Source: Liolophura sinensis (Eukaryota; Mollusca; Polyplacophora; Chitonida; Chitonidae). From it: 64,000 nucleotides of DNA. Within the stretch, counting starts at the first letter, position 1. Each line of letters starts with the position of its first letter. The position numbers and the translations under genes are program-made. The notes below the pieces were generated by a model. That model did no database searches, was not told where the DNA came from, and saw only the letters and a list, made by a program, of their open reading frames with translations. Of this stretch, positions 62,901 through 64,000 are shown piece after piece. The stretch covers positions 32,415,385-32,479,384 of the forward strand of contig NC_088295.1 in the NCBI RefSeq assembly GCF_032854445.1, given 5' to 3'.

Positions 62901-64000
62901 CCATTCATTTGTAAGCTAATTCCTTAACAATTACCACTACTGGAAAGAGGCTGTTAATTGAGGCTGTTTTTTAAGAGCTTTTCACTGGACGTTGTCCCTT
63001 ATCAGTAAGAGCAGGAGTAATTTAAGTGATAGATGGATTAAGCTCTCTTGGACCTAAACAGATTAGAATAGGCAACCTGCTCGGAGTGAAAATGGATCCC
63101 TTTGTTGCAGACTGTTTGCTGTGCAATTCATTAACACTCACTGGTTTTTAGCTAAATTTAGACGAAGTTGAGACAATGGCATCACTTTATCTTTAAGCCA
63201 TGAGCTGTTCTGGTGTTCAACTTGCTTGAGAAATAAACAGGCTTGAAGGGTTCCTACCTAAGTCATGACCTCACAGACCAACAACACGTTTGTCTCACGT
63301 AATTGAGGACAAGTGGAAGAGTTCTCTTTAGTTTAAAGGTTTTATCTCTATTTTTAAAATCTTTAATGCACAGTCAGTGTAAAAAGACTCTGCCTTTTGT
63401 TGTTGAATGTTCAGTACCCGTTTTGTCTCTTGTGTAAAGGTGTGTTAAACAATAGGTATGTCGTAATGCTGTCTTGGTGTCAGTTGGAATTACCTGTTTT
63501 ATGTAAATGCTGTCAATTTTTTTGTTCTTCACATATCATCTAGTCAGCATTGAAATGTCTTGAATTCCCTTGATCTGGCAATCTACTTCTAAAGCTACGT
63601 TTCTGTGGACACTTTAAATTCACTGTATTTAAGTTGAATGCTAATTTAACTGTACTGTGTAGCGTTAGACTTGATGTGTTAGTACATATATGTGTATATC
63701 ATTTGTCTAATATAAGTACATATATAAGTAATATAAGACTGTAAATGCATCTGTACCTGGATGTTTTGTTTAAATGGTTGTTCAACATTGTACAGGACCT
63801 TTTCATTTGAAATTTTGCAACAGCAACCTCAATTAACATGCTCATTAATACACTGAAATGCGTGCTTTCCAACAAACAGAAACATTTACAGATTTAGAGC
63901 TGTGTTGCACATTTTCATTTTGTCGTCATGTAACTGAAAAATTGTTAAGTATGACGTTAAACCTCAAGCATACATGTACGTGTACATGAGTACATACAGG
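41869..64000 (+). CDS. TMTC2: TMTC2 orthologue, 5' part of gene (exons 1-2 seen, runs off the window)
   Basis: TMTC proteins are multi-pass ER membrane proteins with a C-terminal tetratricopeptide repeat region; the family is linked to O-mannosylation of cadherins. Two coding exons are visible: 41869-41958 and 61299-61917. The protein fits TMTC2 better than TMTC1, 3 or 4 because of LTHSGSHKSYRPLC, FRLNHYLGGLNPWGYHL and ASHPIHTEAVAGIVGRAD. The exon 1/exon 2 junction (DDS|RAI) falls where I expect it in vertebrate TMTC2. The rest of the membrane region and all TPRs must lie to the right of 64000. Exon 1 as written needs a one-base frame correction. The 19.3-kb intron 1 contains one full SINE, fragments and much apparently unique AT-rich DNA. 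Confidence 0.85.
51601..51872 (+). mobile_element. SINE family 1, well-kept copy in TMTC2 intron 1
   Basis: The clearest sense copy: A box TGGCTCAGTTGG, B box GAGTTCAAGCCC, body GGCTTCCTCTGCGGCCG, tail ATTCTTGAGTACACC and (ATAA)n at the end. It sits in the sense direction of TMTC2. Confidence 0.9.
53250..53350 (-). mobile_element. Divergent SINE tail fragment
   Basis: TTTATTTGTTTATTTGACTG followed by a poorly matching version of the shared tail domain (GTACTGAGGGACATTTCA). Probably an older relative of the other SINEs. Confidence 0.4.
53498..53725. repeat. Imperfect inverted repeat, MITE-like, in TMTC2 intron 1
   Basis: GACAGTCCAAA pairs with ATTTGGACCGTC, and CCTCTGTTACGTCGCA pairs with TGCAACGTCACAGG, around a spacer with GTGTATGTGTGC / GCACACATT. 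Outer similarity (GAGGGAGAACTC / CAAGTCTCCCA) is weaker. Confidence 0.5.
61299..61917 (+). CDS. TMTC2: TMTC2 exon 2 (N-terminal membrane region)
   Basis: One base completing a serine, then 206 codons, acceptor TGTTTCAG and donor GTGAGT, phase 0 at the end. In order: DDFWGTPLTHSGSHKSYRP lumenal loop; GLNPWGYHLGNILLH entering a membrane helix; ASHPIHTEAVAGIVGRAD, the conserved loop of the family; a hydrophilic insert of about 20 residues (VRVRDSDVVG to SRRY) that looks longer than in vertebrate TMTC2; then MLTKEQGVTVLGVCATYELF. No stops interrupt it. Confidence 0.95.
62040..62150 (+). mobile_element. SINE tail fragment in TMTC2 intron 2
   Basis: CTTCCTCCCAGGGTAACACTG, GAGTACAACATAAAACACAC and an ATAAATAAAATAAAT tail match the 3' half of family 1. 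Confidence 0.5.
63921..63972 (+). mobile_element. SINE family 2 tail fragment
   Basis: CTGAAAAATTGTTAAGTATG then ACGTTAAACCTCAAGC, the reverse complement of the left end of the two longer copies. Confidence 0.6.

Larger units (their letters stand above)
61918..64000 (+). other. TMTC2 intron 2 (partial)
   Basis: No reading frame matches the next TMTC2 segment, so exon 3 lies beyond the window. It contains two SINE scraps and a TAATTA-rich stretch near 62820-62960. Confidence 0.7.

Noticed and set aside
1-64000. A CRISPR array, operon, toxin-antitoxin or other prokaryote-type system
   Set aside because: The DNA is clearly eukaryotic, with spliced genes and SINEs. The tandem repeats found have no spacer structure and no associated genes.

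Overview
This window is animal nuclear DNA. It has widely spaced spliced exons with GT/AG junctions, AT-rich intergenic sequence, many decayed mobile elements and two families of tRNA-derived SINEs. The SINE tail domain resembles one I know from molluscan genomes, and the two spliced genes are clear bilaterian orthologues. The best guess is a marine lophotrochozoan, probably a mollusc such as a bivalve, but the species cannot be named from sequence alone.

Layout. Positions 1-20 kb are mostly gene-poor. They hold SINE copies (two with perfect 13-bp target duplications), an inverted pair of transposon fragments (4.0-5.6 kb) with a compact 42-bp-arm hairpin, a decayed BEL/Pao LTR retrotransposon (11.5-15.4 kb) whose 3' LTR carries a nested solo LTR, and a foldback element with arms of about 350 bp (16.6-17.5 kb). 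One isolated exon-like stretch (1760-1935) could not be identified. At 20.2-21.3 kb there is an intact intronless class A GPCR on the + strand.

Positions 24.2-32.1 kb hold a complete PYROXD1 orthologue (FAD-dependent pyridine nucleotide-disulphide oxidoreductase domain protein 1) in 14 coding exons on the + strand. The assembled model has 495 or 484 residues, depending on one ambiguous donor. Its introns carry a 29-bp minisatellite and SINE fragments.

Positions 32-41.4 kb are again repeat-rich intergenic DNA with a long TA microsatellite. From 41.87 kb to beyond the right edge lies the 5' part of a TMTC2 orthologue, an ER membrane protein with a TPR region in the TMTC family. It shows a short exon 1 (41869-41958), a 19.3-kb intron and a 619-bp exon 2 (61299-61917). 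Exon 1 as written carries one extra base that breaks the conserved frame. The remaining exons lie outside the window. There is a 21-bp minisatellite array about 250 bp upstream of exon 1.

The three genes look functionally independent: a membrane receptor, a flavoprotein oxidoreductase and an ER glycosylation-family protein. I saw no operon, CRISPR array, RNA gene or new defence or metabolic system. The most useful second looks are the TMTC2 exon 1 frameshift, the frame-preserving splice alternatives in PYROXD1, the nested LTR, the foldback elements and the tail domain shared by two SINE families.
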